Assembly (NCBI RefSeq): GCF_009665255.1
Contig: NZ_CP035686.1
Span: 992,001-1,056,000 of the forward strand
DNA: 64,000 bases
From: Vibrio metoecus
GTDB lineage: Bacteria > Pseudomonadota > Gammaproteobacteria > Enterobacterales > Vibrionaceae
Direction: 5' to 3'
The notes below the pieces were generated by a model, which was not told the origin of the DNA, did no database searches, and worked only from the letters and a program-made list of their open reading frames with translations. This document shows, piece by piece, positions 1 through 8,405 of this stretch (its first letter is position 1; every line of letters begins with the position of its first letter). Both the position numbers and the translations under genes were made by a program.

Positions 1-929
1 CATTTGACAAATTGGCTCATGAAGCGGGTTTGTACGCGAAAAGCCTTAACGGTGATGCGTTCTCTCATGCCGCAAAACAAAAAGCGATTGAGCTGATCAA
101 GCAAGACCTAGGTCAAATTGATCTGGTGGTTTACTCACTGGCTTCTCCAGTACGTAAGATGCCAGACACGGGTGAGTTGGTGCGTTCAGCACTGAAGCCA
201 ATTGGTGAAACTTACACCTCTACTGCGGTCGATACCAATAAAGATGTGATCATCGAAGCCAGTGTTGAGCCAGCGACTGAACAAGAAATCGCTGACACGA
301 TCACTGTAATGGGGGGGCAGGATTGGGAACTGTGGATTCAAGCGCTTGAAGAAGCGGATGTACTGGCAGAAGGTTGCAAAACCGTTGCTTATAGCTACAT
401 CGGTACTGAATTGACTTGGCCAATCTACTGGGATGGTGCTTTAGGCCGTGCCAAGATGGACTTAGATCGTGCAGCGACTGCGCTGAACGAGAAACTCTCT
501 GCCAAAGGCGGAACAGCGAACGTCGCGGTATTGAAATCGGTTGTGACTCAAGCAAGCTCAGCGATTCCTGTTATGCCTCTCTACATCGCCATGGTCTTCA
601 AGAAAATGCGCGAACAGGGTGTACATGAAGGCTGTATGGAACAGATCTACCGCATGTTCAGCCAACGTTTGTACAAAGAAGATGGCTCTGCGCCTGAAGT
701 GGATGACCACAACCGTCTGCGTTTGGATGACTTAGAGCTGCGTGATGATATTCAGCAACACTGTCGTGACCTGTGGCCGCAAATTACTACAGAGAACCTA
801 CGTGAGCTGACCGATTACGACATGTACAAAGAAGAGTTCATTAAGCTGTTTGGCTTTGGCATTGAAGGCATTGATTACGATGCTGATGTGAATCCTGAAG
901 TCGAATTTGCTGTGATTGATATCGAGTAA
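1..929 (+). CDS. fabV: Trans-2-enoyl-CoA/enoyl-ACP reductase FabV, 5' end outside window
   Basis: FabV reduces trans-2-enoyl thioesters with NADH, the last step of each fatty-acid elongation cycle, in the cytoplasm. The reading frame is already open at base 3 and gives 308 residues. Family members have about 400, so roughly the first 90 residues, with the nucleotide-binding glycine motif, lie to the left of the window. The characteristic catalytic pair of the family, Tyr followed eight residues later by Lys, is visible in YWDGALGRAK (bases about 427-456). The TTG codon at 12 is internal, not a start. FabV is the triclosan-resistant enoyl reductase type first described in Vibrio cholerae. An intrinsic terminator follows 20 bases after the stop. 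Confidence 0.95.
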   Translation, partial: FDKLAHEAGLYAKSLNGDAFSHAAKQKAIELIKQDLGQIDLVVYSLASPVRKMPDTGELVRSALKPIGETYTSTAVDTNKDVIIEASVEPATEQEIADTITVMGGQDWELWIQALEEADVLAEGCKTVAYSYIGTELTWPIYWDGALGRAKMDLDRAATALNEKLSAKGGTANVAVLKSVVTQASSAIPVMPLYIAMVFKKMREQGVHEGCMEQIYRMFSQRLYKEDGSAPEVDDHNRLRLDDLELRDDIQQHCRDLWPQITTENLRELTDYDMYKEEFIKLFGFGIEGIDYDADVNPEVEFAVIDIE

Positions 930-948
930 GAGAGTTTGCTCTTATCCT

Positions 949-975
949 AAAAAGGCGCGGTAGAGCGCCTTTTTT
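949..975 (+). terminator. Intrinsic terminator after fabV
   Basis: A GGCGC / GCGCC stem with a six-base loop is flanked by an A run on the left and followed by six T residues, 20 bases after the fabV stop codon. Confidence 0.85.
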
Positions 976-1058
976 ATGCTTTGAATTTGGAGCGCAAACT
1001 CGCTACGTGAAATCAGTATTCACTCAAAGAGTCGATGTTGCCCTTTCTTTAGGGCAAT

Positions 1059-1086
1059 AAAAAGCGGAGCTTAGGCTCCGCTTTTT
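1059..1086 (-). terminator. Intrinsic terminator after infA
   Basis: A 12-base-pair perfect stem (AAAAAGCGGAGC / GCTCCGCTTTTT) with a TTAG loop lies 24 bases downstream of the infA stop on the minus strand. Both ends carry A/T tracts, so it could stop transcription from either side. Confidence 0.85.
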
Positions 1087-1109
1087 GTTTTGTGTTCGAC
1101 AATCAGAAA

Positions 1110-1328
1110 TTAACGAGCACGGAAGACGATGCGACCTTTAGACAAATCGTAAGGAGTCATCTCTACAGTGACTTTGTCACCAGTTAGAATGCGGATGTAG
1201 TTTTTACGCATTTTTCCAGAGATGTGAGCTGTCACCACGTGACCATTTTCAAGCTCTACACGGAACATTGTGTTAGGAAGAGTATCAAGGACAGTGCCTT
1301 GCATCTCAATTACGTCTTCTTTAGCCAT
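1110..1328 (-). CDS. infA: Translation initiation factor IF-1
   Basis: IF-1 binds the A site of the 30S subunit during initiation. The 72-residue length is exactly that of bacterial IF-1, and the whole protein is one S1/OB fold that begins MAKEDVIEMQGTV and ends KGRIVFRAR, as in Escherichia coli. A ribosome-binding site (AAAGAGGA) sits upstream of the ATG. It is the third gene of a run read leftwards, aat-bpt-infA, with an 82-base gap after bpt that probably holds its own promoter. The aat-infA neighbourhood is shared with E. coli. A strong terminator follows. Confidence 0.98.
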   Translation of the reverse strand: MAKEDVIEMQGTVLDTLPNTMFRVELENGHVVTAHISGKMRKNYIRILTGDKVTVEMTPYDLSKGRIVFRAR

Positions 1329-1410
1329 TTAATCCTCTTTAGAAATTTGGCGATCTTTAACGGCGCGGATTCTGCCATTAAACGTTCAATATGGGAAGTT
1401 GCGGCGTATT

Positions 1411-2112
1411 CTACCCTTGCCAACGTTGATTTACTAGCCTTTGATGCGGATTGAACCGGACTTTATAGTTCATTGCTGGACATTCATCGATTTGATATCC
1501 CAAATAAAGCCACTGCTTTTTGGTTTGTTGGCAGTAACTGAGCTGACAAAGCACCGCGAGAGTGCCTAAAGAGAGTGTAATGTCAGGATCATAGAAGGTG
1601 TAAAATGCACTCGCACTGTTAGGGAGCAAATCGGTAACCGCAATGGCAACCAACTTTTCGCCTTCATAAAGATGCAAATATTGGGTATTGAGCCATTTTG
1701 CTTGAGCAAATTTAGCAAATTCCATTTTATTGGGAGGGTACATCGAACCATGACGATGGCGTGCAAAAATATAACGTGCGTAAAGCTGATACCAATTCTC
1801 ATCCATCTCTGGTTTCAGTTGCCAATGGAAATGGCTGCTCAACAGTTTAAGTAAACGTTTTTGGCTTTTGCTCGGAGTAAAGTCAGGGACAGGAATGCGC
1901 AGCGCTTGGCAGGCTTGGCAGTGGTCACAATGCGGCTTATAAATAGTGTCGCCACTGCGCCGAAAACCATTGGCCATTAAGACTTCATAGGTGTCGGGCG
2001 TTTGCATCTGTGGGTCGATAGCCACCGCGACCCGCTCCATCCGATCCCCCAAGTAGCTACAAGGATGGTTGTTGGTTAATCCAATACGAATTTGCTGAAT
2101 GTCTGAGCTCAT
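1411..2112 (-). CDS. bpt: Aspartate/glutamate leucyltransferase (Bpt)
   Basis: Bpt moves leucine from Leu-tRNA onto proteins that begin with Asp or Glu, which marks them for ClpS/ClpAP degradation (bacterial N-end rule). The 233-residue protein matches the family along its length: an N-terminal segment with conserved cysteines (CSYLGDRMERVAV, then CDHCQACQALR near residue 65) and a GNAT-like C-terminal half. Its ATG overlaps the TGA of aat by four bases, so the two transferases with complementary substrates (acidic here, basic in Aat) are translationally coupled. Bpt was first characterised in Vibrio vulnificus. Confidence 0.93.
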   Translation of the reverse strand: MSSDIQQIRIGLTNNHPCSYLGDRMERVAVAIDPQMQTPDTYEVLMANGFRRSGDTIYKPHCDHCQACQALRIPVPDFTPSKSQKRLLKLLSSHFHWQLKPEMDENWYQLYARYIFARHRHGSMYPPNKMEFAKFAQAKWLNTQYLHLYEGEKLVAIAVTDLLPNSASAFYTFYDPDITLSLGTLAVLCQLSYCQQTKKQWLYLGYQIDECPAMNYKVRFNPHQRLVNQRWQG

Positions 2113-2846
2113 GCATCAATCCTCGAAAGCACTGGCGAAGCCGGTGTGGTGAGCCACTGAGGTTCAAAACAGCCACTAAGCACCGGTTTCTCCTTAAAAG
2201 ATAGCAATGATTGGATAAATTGTTCACGGCTTCGCGTGGTGGCGCCCAAAGATTCAAGATGAGGGTTCATGACTTGGCAATCAATCAACTGCCCTTGATG
2301 TCCCGAAAAATGGTCACAAAAATACCAGAGTGCAATCTTTGAAGCGTTGGTTGCGAGGCTAAACATTGATTCACCACAAAACAGTTGGCCGACCGAAATA
2401 CCATAAAGTCCACCCACCAGTTGTTCGTCTTGCCACACTTCTACCGAATGGCAACGGCCTTGCTTCGCAAGTTCCCCATAAGCTTGGCGCATTTGGCTAT
2501 TTAGCCAACGTTGATCTGCTGGTCGAGTTAATGCACACAATTCAATAACGTTCGAAGTCGCAAGGTTCAAGCTAACCCGGTATTGGTGCTGGCGTTGGAA
2601 TTTTTTGACACTTTTTGCTGGCTGAAATTGGGCTGGGTCAAACACGGCTCGTGGTGAGGGGCTCCACCATAGAATCGGGTCATTCGGCCCATACCAAGGA
2701 AAAATCCCGTTCTGGTAAGCCATCCAAATTCGCGCAGGGCTGAGATCGCCGCCAAAGGCTAACAAGCCGTTAGGTTCTTCTAAAGCTGTAAATGGAGAGG
2801 GGAAGGAGAGGTCTTCCTGTTCTAACTCAGTGAGATAAATCGCCAT
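2109..2846 (-). CDS. aat: Leucyl/phenylalanyl-tRNA-protein transferase
   Basis: Aat attaches Leu or Phe to N-terminal Lys or Arg of proteins and so creates N-degrons read by ClpS. The 245-residue length fits the family (about 230-245). Conserved landmarks include the FPSPFTALEEPNGLLAFGGD segment near the start, GIFPWYG, WWSPSPRAVF, and the C-terminal QLIDCQVMNPHLESLGA. It is the first gene of aat-bpt-infA. The start ATG has AAGG ten bases upstream. The divergent aroA gene begins about 310 bases away. Confidence 0.95.
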   Translation of the reverse strand: MAIYLTELEQEDLSFPSPFTALEEPNGLLAFGGDLSPARIWMAYQNGIFPWYGPNDPILWWSPSPRAVFDPAQFQPAKSVKKFQRQHQYRVSLNLATSNVIELCALTRPADQRWLNSQMRQAYGELAKQGRCHSVEVWQDEQLVGGLYGISVGQLFCGESMFSLATNASKIALWYFCDHFSGHQGQLIDCQVMNPHLESLGATTRSREQFIQSLLSFKEKPVLSGCFEPQWLTTPASPVLSRIDA

Positions 2847-3154
2847 TGTATTGGTTTACCTTGCAAGTCCTTACGATCAATTGCAGAAGTGAGTGGGCTG
2901 GCACGCTTATCACTGACCCATCAGTAGAGGTCGTGAGCGGCGATCTTAGTGATTTTATATGCATTTGCCAATCTTACCGCTTATAGAAAAATGAGGGAGA
3001 AACCGAAATGCATAAATAGAAATAAAAATTCATTGTGAGCAAGATTAAGGCTAGCGATCGTGATTGAATTTGGTTAGTCTGCGGATACGAAGAATTTTCG
3101 TCGCGACCCCATAATCACAAGGACTTTCAGCGGCGCAAGGAAACACAACACTCA
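2847..3154. other. Intergenic region between aat and aroA
   Basis: This 308-base stretch separates two divergent genes and must hold both promoters. I see no tRNA, no open frame with a ribosome-binding site and no clear operator. A GGAAACA sequence just before base 3155 is the likely ribosome-binding site of aroA. Confidence 0.5.
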
Positions 3155-4435
3155 ATGGAAAGCTTAACTCTACAACCGATAAATCTCATCTCAGGGGAAG
3201 TGAATCTTCCCGGTTCTAAAAGTGTTTCAAACCGCGCATTACTATTAGCGGCTTTGGCTTCGGGAAAGACTCGTCTGACTAACTTGCTTGATAGCGATGA
3301 CATTCGCCATATGCTCAACGCATTAACAAAGCTTGGCGTGAACTATCAACTCTCGGCAGACAAAACCACCTGTGAAGTAGAAGGCCTTGGCCAAGCGTTT
3401 CAAACCACTCAACCACTAGAGCTGTTTTTAGGTAATGCTGGCACGGCTATGCGCCCTTTGGCTGCCGCTCTATGCCTTGGTCAAGGCGACTATGTGTTGA
3501 CGGGTGAGCCACGCATGAAAGAGCGCCCAATTGGCCATCTCGTGGATGCGCTGCGTCAAGCTGGAGCGCAAATTGAGTATCTGGAGCAGGAAAATTTCCC
3601 GCCGCTACGTATTCAAGGCACTGGGCTGCAAGCCGGCACCGTGACTATCGATGGTTCTATCTCTAGCCAGTTTTTGACGGCCTTTTTAATGTCAGCCCCA
3701 CTGGCTCAAGGGAAAGTGACCATCAAAATCGTGGGTGAATTGGTTTCCAAACCGTACATCGATATTACGCTGCACATCATGGAACAATTTGGCGTACAGG
3801 TGATCAACCACGATTACCAAGAGTTTGTGATCCCTGCAGGCCAATCTTATGTTTCACCTGGAAATTTTTTAGTCGAAGGTGATGCGTCATCTGCTTCGTA
3901 TTTCCTTGCTGCTGCTGCCATTAAAGGCGGTGAAGTGAAAGTGACGGGCATTGGTAAAAACAGCATCCAAGGTGATATTCAGTTTGCGGATGCTTTAGAG
4001 AAAATGGGTGCACAGATTGAGTGGGGTGATGATTACGTCATTGCTCGCCGCGGCGAACTGAATGCAGTGGATCTCGATTATAACCATATTCCAGATGCGG
4101 CGATGACGATTGCCACAACAGCGCTGTTTGCCAAAGGTACAACGGCCATTCGTAATGTTTACAACTGGCGCGTGAAAGAGACCGACCGATTGGCGGCGAT
4201 GGCTACTGAATTGCGTAAAGTGGGTGCTACGGTAGAGGAAGGAGAGGACTTCATTGTGATCACTCCGCCAGCCAAGCTCATCCATGCAGCGATCGATACC
4301 TATGATGACCATCGCATGGCCATGTGTTTTTCTCTGGTCGCGTTGAGTGATACACAGGTGACGATCAATGACCCGAAATGCACTTCAAAAACCTTCCCAG
4401 ATTATTTTGAGAAGTTTGCACAGTTAAGCCAGTAG
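3155..4435 (+). CDS. aroA: 3-phosphoshikimate 1-carboxyvinyltransferase (EPSP synthase)
   Basis: AroA joins phosphoenolpyruvate to shikimate-3-phosphate, the sixth step of the shikimate pathway and the glyphosate target. The 426-residue length is standard. Visible landmarks are the N-terminal LPGSKSVSNRALLLAAL (substrate Lys and Ser), LGNAGTAMRPL near residue 90, the IDGSISSQFLTA stretch near residue 168, and RVKETDRLAAMATELRKVG in the C-terminal lobe. In E. coli aroA follows serC. Here it stands alone, with its own upstream region and a terminator. Confidence 0.97.
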   Translation: MESLTLQPINLISGEVNLPGSKSVSNRALLLAALASGKTRLTNLLDSDDIRHMLNALTKLGVNYQLSADKTTCEVEGLGQAFQTTQPLELFLGNAGTAMRPLAAALCLGQGDYVLTGEPRMKERPIGHLVDALRQAGAQIEYLEQENFPPLRIQGTGLQAGTVTIDGSISSQFLTAFLMSAPLAQGKVTIKIVGELVSKPYIDITLHIMEQFGVQVINHDYQEFVIPAGQSYVSPGNFLVEGDASSASYFLAAAAIKGGEVKVTGIGKNSIQGDIQFADALEKMGAQIEWGDDYVIARRGELNAVDLDYNHIPDAAMTIATTALFAKGTTAIRNVYNWRVKETDRLAAMATELRKVGATVEEGEDFIVITPPAKLIHAAIDTYDDHRMAMCFSLVALSDTQVTINDPKCTSKTFPDYFEKFAQLSQ

Positions 4436-4444
4436 CGCCTAACC

Positions 4445-4473
4445 AAAAAGTAGCCATAAACGGCCACTTTTTT
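4445..4473 (+). terminator. Intrinsic terminator after aroA
   Basis: The stem AAAAGTAGCC / GGCCACTTTT has one A-C mismatch, a six-base loop and extra T residues. It starts 10 bases after the aroA stop. Confidence 0.7.
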
Positions 4474-4498
4474 AGAAACATGGGTTGTAACTTTATGA

Positions 4499-4527
4499 AA
4501 TAAAAGCCTCATTACGAGGCTTTTATT
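4499..4527 (-). terminator. Intrinsic terminator after yciN
   Basis: A 12-base-pair stem (AATAAAAGCCTC / GAGGCTTTTATT) with an ATTAC loop overlaps the last bases of the yciN stop codon. The A/T-rich arms suggest it works for both strands and also backs up the aroA terminator. Confidence 0.85.
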
Positions 4528-4774
4528 ATTTTTGAACGGTAAATTCAGGTGAGAGCTGATGAGCGAGGTATTTGAACATATTGAATACAGCCGTAGTTTT
4601 CTCCGTCGGCAGACCTTGTTCAGTGAGAAAATATTCACCTTTGAAAACCAACACACCCTCTTTCTCTTCCACATGAGTAGCACGCATGCCGTCGAGGTAG
4701 CTCTCATGGTCTTGAATTATCTGGTTTGCGATCAGTAACAGGTCGAATTCGCTGATAGGTGTTTTATGGTTCAT
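4526..4774 (-). CDS. yciN: YciN-family small protein (DUF2498)
   Basis: This small cytoplasmic protein of 82 residues has no assigned biochemical role. It matches E. coli YciN in size and in the blocks GDYFL-like GEYFLTEQGLPTEK and TAVFNMFKYLAHQLS. I chose the ATG at 4774 because AAGGAG lies eight bases before it. A GTG three codons upstream sits inside that ribosome-binding site and is unlikely. In E. coli yciN also lies next to topA, as it does here, so the pairing is conserved across the two orders. Confidence 0.88.
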   Translation of the reverse strand: MNHKTPISEFDLLLIANQIIQDHESYLDGMRATHVEEKEGVLVFKGEYFLTEQGLPTEKTTAVFNMFKYLAHQLSPEFTVQK

Positions 4775-5110
4775 AGGTATCACTCCTTACTTTCTGAAAC
4801 GGACAGTATAAGGGTGTAACAGGTTATAGCCTTGACAGAACGCAGAAAAAAGACGATTTATTCTGTTAATGAATTTGTGAGTTATTGCATATTTCGTTGT
4901 TTTGGGGTCGCGGTGTGGCGCGCTTCACTTTAGTATGAGCGCGTTTTTGACAGCAGAACAACATTTCGTCGATTTGTCGAGCAAATAAAAAGCTTTTATA
5001 AAAAACAAGTTGATCTTCTTGTTATCTGGCTCGATAGTAAAAAAAGAATTACATTTTAGAACGTCATGCGATTTAGAAATCGCCAAATGATGAAGGACAC
5101 TTGAGTCAAT
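4775..5110. promoter_or_regulatory. Divergent upstream region of yciN and topA
   Basis: This 336-base region carries the promoters of two divergent genes. TTGACA sequences occur near 4833 and 4947 on the plus strand. A small hairpin (CGCGCT / AGCGCG, 4919-4943) followed by five T residues lies in the path to topA. It looks like a weak terminator or attenuator, but the T run also overlaps the second TTGACA. I see no open frame here. Confidence 0.45.
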
Positions 5111-7741
5111 ATGGGTAAATCACTCGTTATCGTCGAGTCGCCAGCCAAGGCCAAAACTATCAATAAGTACCTTGGTAAAGACTTTATCGTGAAATCCAGT
5201 GTGGGACACGTGCGTGATCTGCCTACGGCAGGGCAAACCACCACACCGACTGGTAAAGCGGCCGCTGCGTCGACTAAAAAGCTATCTATCGCTGATAAAG
5301 AGCAGCAAAAGCGTGAAAAAGAACGCTCAGCACTGATCAAAAAGATGGGTGTCGATCCATATCATGGTTGGGAAGCGAATTACCAAATTCTGCCCGGCAA
5401 AGAAAAAGTGGTAGCGGAGCTGCAAAAGCTTGCAAAAGACGCTGACAGCGTTTATCTCGCAACCGACTTGGACCGCGAGGGAGAAGCCATCGCTTGGCAC
5501 CTTCGTGAGATCATCGGTGGCGATGAGAAGCGATACAAACGAGTAGTTTTTAACGAGATCACCAAAAACGCGATTCAGCAGGCTTTCCAACAACCTGGTG
5601 AGCTGAATATGGATGGCGTTAACGCTCAGCAAGCACGGCGTTTCATGGATCGCGTGGTGGGCTTCATGGTTTCACCACTGCTATGGAAAAAAGTGGCACG
5701 TGGCCTCTCTGCAGGTCGCGTACAGTCTGTTGCTGTGAAACTTTTGGTTGAGCGTGAGCGCGAAATCAAAGCATTTGTTCCTGAAGAATTTTGGGACATC
5801 AACGCGGATACATTGACCGCAGACAAGCAAGATTTCCGTCTGCTGGTGGCACAAAAAGATGGCCTAGCGTTCAAGCCAGTGAACGAAACTGAAGCTTTGG
5901 CAGCGGTTGCTGCGCTCAATAAAGCGCAGTACGAAGTGTGCAAACGCGAAGACAAGCCAACGAGCAGCAAACCAAGTGCACCATTTATTACTTCTACCTT
6001 GCAGCAAGCGGCAAGTACACGCTTAGGCTACGGGGTGAAAAAGACCATGATGCTCGCTCAGCGTCTTTATGAAGCGGGTTACATCACCTACATGCGTACT
6101 GACTCAACTAACTTGAGTGCAGAAGCAGTAGACAATCTACGTGGCTATATTACTAAGCATTACGGCGAAGCCTATTTGCCGAGTCAGCCGAACGTGTATG
6201 GCAGCAAGCAAAATGCGCAAGAGGCGCACGAAGCGATTCGTCCTTCGGATGTCACTGTCACTGCTGACGATCTGGAAGGGATGGAAGCGGATGCACACAA
6301 GCTCTATGCGCTGATTTGGAATCAATTTGTCGCGTGTCAAATGACACCTGCGCAATACGATTCAACCACCGTCAGTGTCAAAGCGGCTGAGTTTACTCTG
6401 AAAGCGAAAGGTCGAATTCTCAAGTTTGATGGTTGGACTCGCGTACAGCGTCCGCTGGGTAAAAATGAAGATCAGATCTTGCCACCAGTGAAAGTCGGCG
6501 ACAGCCTAAAGTTAGTCAGTCTAGATCCGAAACAACACTTTACTAAGCCGCCAGCACGCTTTACAGAAGCTGCGTTGGTTAAAGAGCTTGAGAAGCGCGG
6601 GATTGGTCGTCCATCAACCTACGCTTCGATCATCTCAACGATTCAAGATCGTGGCTATGTGAAAGTTGACCAGCGTCGATTCTTCGCAGAAAAGATGGGT
6701 GAAATCGTGACCGATCGTCTGGATGAAAATTTTGACGATTTGATGAACTACGACTTTACAGCACGTATGGAACAAAAACTCGACCAAATCGCGGAAGGTG
6801 AAGTGAATTGGACGGCAGTGCTGGATGAGTTCTTCGCTGATTTCAGTCGTGATCTAGAAACCGCAGAACAAGATGAAAGTGTCGGCGGCATGAAGCCTAA
6901 CCACATTGTAATGACGAACATCTTGTGCCCAACCTGTTCGCGCCCAATGGGTATCCGTACCGCGTCGACAGGCGTGTTTTTAGGCTGCTCTGGTTATGCA
7001 TTGCCACCAAAAGAGCGTTGTAAAACCACTATCAATCTGGGTGATGAAGAGGGCGTTATCAACGTCTTAGAAGAAGATGTTGAAACCGCCGCTCTACGTG
7101 CCAAGAAACGTTGTTCTATCTGTGAAACGGCGATGGATGCGTATCTAATCGACGATAAACGTAAACTGCATGTTTGTGGTAACAACCCGAACTGTGAAGG
7201 TTTTATCGTTGAAGAAGGCGAGTTCAAAGTCAAAGGCTACGAAGGTCCAACGGTCGAATGTGACAAGTGTGGCTCAGACATGGTGCTGAAAAATGGTCGC
7301 TTTGGTAAATACATGGGCTGCACCAATGACACTTGTAAAAACACGCGTAAGATCCTGAAAAATGGTGAAGTTGCGCCACCGAAAGAAGAGCCTGTGCATT
7401 TCCCTGAACTTCCATGTGAAAACTCGGATGCGTATTTTGTGTTACGTGATGGTGCGTCTGGTTTGTTCTTGGCTGCTAGCAATTTCCCTAAATCTCGTGA
7501 AACTCGCGCGCCTTTAGTGGAAGAATTGAAGCGTTTCGCAGAACGGTTACCAGAAAAATACCAATATCTAACGTCGGCTCCGCCGCAGGATCCTGACGGT
7601 TTACCGGCTGTAGTGCGTTTCTCTCGTAAAGAGAAAGAACATTACGTTCGTACCGAAACGGATGGTAAACCATCAGGTTGGATGGCGATCTACCAAGACG
7701 GCAAATGGCTGGTGACGGATAAGCGTAAAAACGCGAAATAG
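5111..7741 (+). CDS. topA: DNA topoisomerase I
   Basis: TopA relaxes negative supercoils by a type IA single-strand passage. The 876-residue protein begins with the TOPRIM domain (MGKSLVIVESPAKAKTI with catalytic Glu9, and ATDLDREGEAIAWHL near residue 118). The active-site tyrosine is Tyr327 in YMRTDSTN. The C-terminal third has three zinc-ribbon modules: CPTC...GCSGY (about residue 604, the last one lacking a clear fourth Cys spacing), CSIC...CGNNPNC and CDKC...CTNDTC. The C-terminal basic region ends in KRKNAK. It is a single-gene unit with a terminator directly after it. Confidence 0.98.
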   Translation: MGKSLVIVESPAKAKTINKYLGKDFIVKSSVGHVRDLPTAGQTTTPTGKAAAASTKKLSIADKEQQKREKERSALIKKMGVDPYHGWEANYQILPGKEKVVAELQKLAKDADSVYLATDLDREGEAIAWHLREIIGGDEKRYKRVVFNEITKNAIQQAFQQPGELNMDGVNAQQARRFMDRVVGFMVSPLLWKKVARGLSAGRVQSVAVKLLVEREREIKAFVPEEFWDINADTLTADKQDFRLLVAQKDGLAFKPVNETEALAAVAALNKAQYEVCKREDKPTSSKPSAPFITSTLQQAASTRLGYGVKKTMMLAQRLYEAGYITYMRTDSTNLSAEAVDNLRGYITKHYGEAYLPSQPNVYGSKQNAQEAHEAIRPSDVTVTADDLEGMEADAHKLYALIWNQFVACQMTPAQYDSTTVSVKAAEFTLKAKGRILKFDGWTRVQRPLGKNEDQILPPVKVGDSLKLVSLDPKQHFTKPPARFTEAALVKELEKRGIGRPSTYASIISTIQDRGYVKVDQRRFFAEKMGEIVTDRLDENFDDLMNYDFTARMEQKLDQIAEGEVNWTAVLDEFFADFSRDLETAEQDESVGGMKPNHIVMTNILCPTCSRPMGIRTASTGVFLGCSGYALPPKERCKTTINLGDEEGVINVLEEDVETAALRAKKRCSICETAMDAYLIDDKRKLHVCGNNPNCEGFIVEEGEFKVKGYEGPTVECDKCGSDMVLKNGRFGKYMGCTNDTCKNTRKILKNGEVAPPKEEPVHFPELPCENSDAYFVLRDGASGLFLAASNFPKSRETRAPLVEELKRFAERLPEKYQYLTSAPPQDPDGLPAVVRFSRKEKEHYVRTETDGKPSGWMAIYQDGKWLVTDKRKNAK

Positions 7742-7768
7742 TGTCACGCCGTCATTTCCACGCTACAA

Positions 7769-7800
7769 CAAGGCAGCCTCGTGCTGCCTTGTCTTATTTC
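7769..7800 (+). terminator. Intrinsic terminator after topA
   Basis: A perfect nine-base-pair stem CAAGGCAGC / GCTGCCTTG with a five-base loop is followed by TCTTATTTC, 28 bases after the topA stop. Confidence 0.8.
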
Positions 7801-8405
7801 TGTATTACCCTTTGCGAAGCGATTCTGAGAAATTTCACACGCTATTGATGTCTTTCACCATCAATTTACCAGAGTGTGACTCAAGAGAGAGTCTTCACTT
7901 CTCTTCCTCCTTACTATGAGATTAACCACTCAATCTGAGCTTCCTTAGCCGGATCCGGAGTTACCTCCTCGCAAATCTTTGCACTCCGATCCAAACGCTC
8001 TTTCTCAGTCCGATTTTTATCCTCTACTCATTCTTTTCAGTGTATTGGGCGAAGTATTTCGCTAGGCCATTTCTATCAATCAGGAGGTGAACCCACTTCA
8101 GTAATTCAATATTGCGTTATTTTTTACTGTTAGGTTTATGTAATTGAACCACCAACAGAGTGTGAGTTGGAATAAGTCTTTTCCATCATTCACCTTTTGA
8201 CCACGGAGATTTCAAGAAATTGATTGGTATTCTGCTGCGGATTCGATAACGTATAGCCAACCGATTGCATTGTTTATTCAGCACATTTGTGCTGGCTGTC
8301 GTACTAATTTGCCATCGGTAAGCATGGAGCACCGCACCATATAGCCCCCAAAGCAAAACCTATTTCGTGGTTCGGTAAATATTATAAAAGAATGGAGAAC
8401 AACAC
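7801..8405 (+). promoter_or_regulatory. Long structured upstream region of glgC
   Basis: This 605-base stretch has no convincing gene on either strand. It contains a bulged hairpin (7951-7992) whose loop holds ACCTCCT, and about 90 bases later AGGAGGTGA (8082-8090), which could pair with that loop. No start codon follows that AGGAGGTGA at a usable distance. Three ANGGA motifs occur at 8203-8207, 8324-8328 and 8392-8396, and the last is the glgC ribosome-binding site itself. In E. coli the glgC leader is a known CsrA target, so a similar post-transcriptional control is plausible here. This is inference. Confidence 0.5.

Noticed and set aside
4919..4948. Terminator-like hairpin between yciN and topA
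   Set aside because: Weak six-base-pair stem, and its T run overlaps a TTGACA promoter box. Noted in the region entry but not called separately.
8279..8294. CAGCAC-ATTT-GTGCTG hairpin in the glgC leader
   Set aside because: Only six base pairs and no T tail. Not enough to call a terminator.
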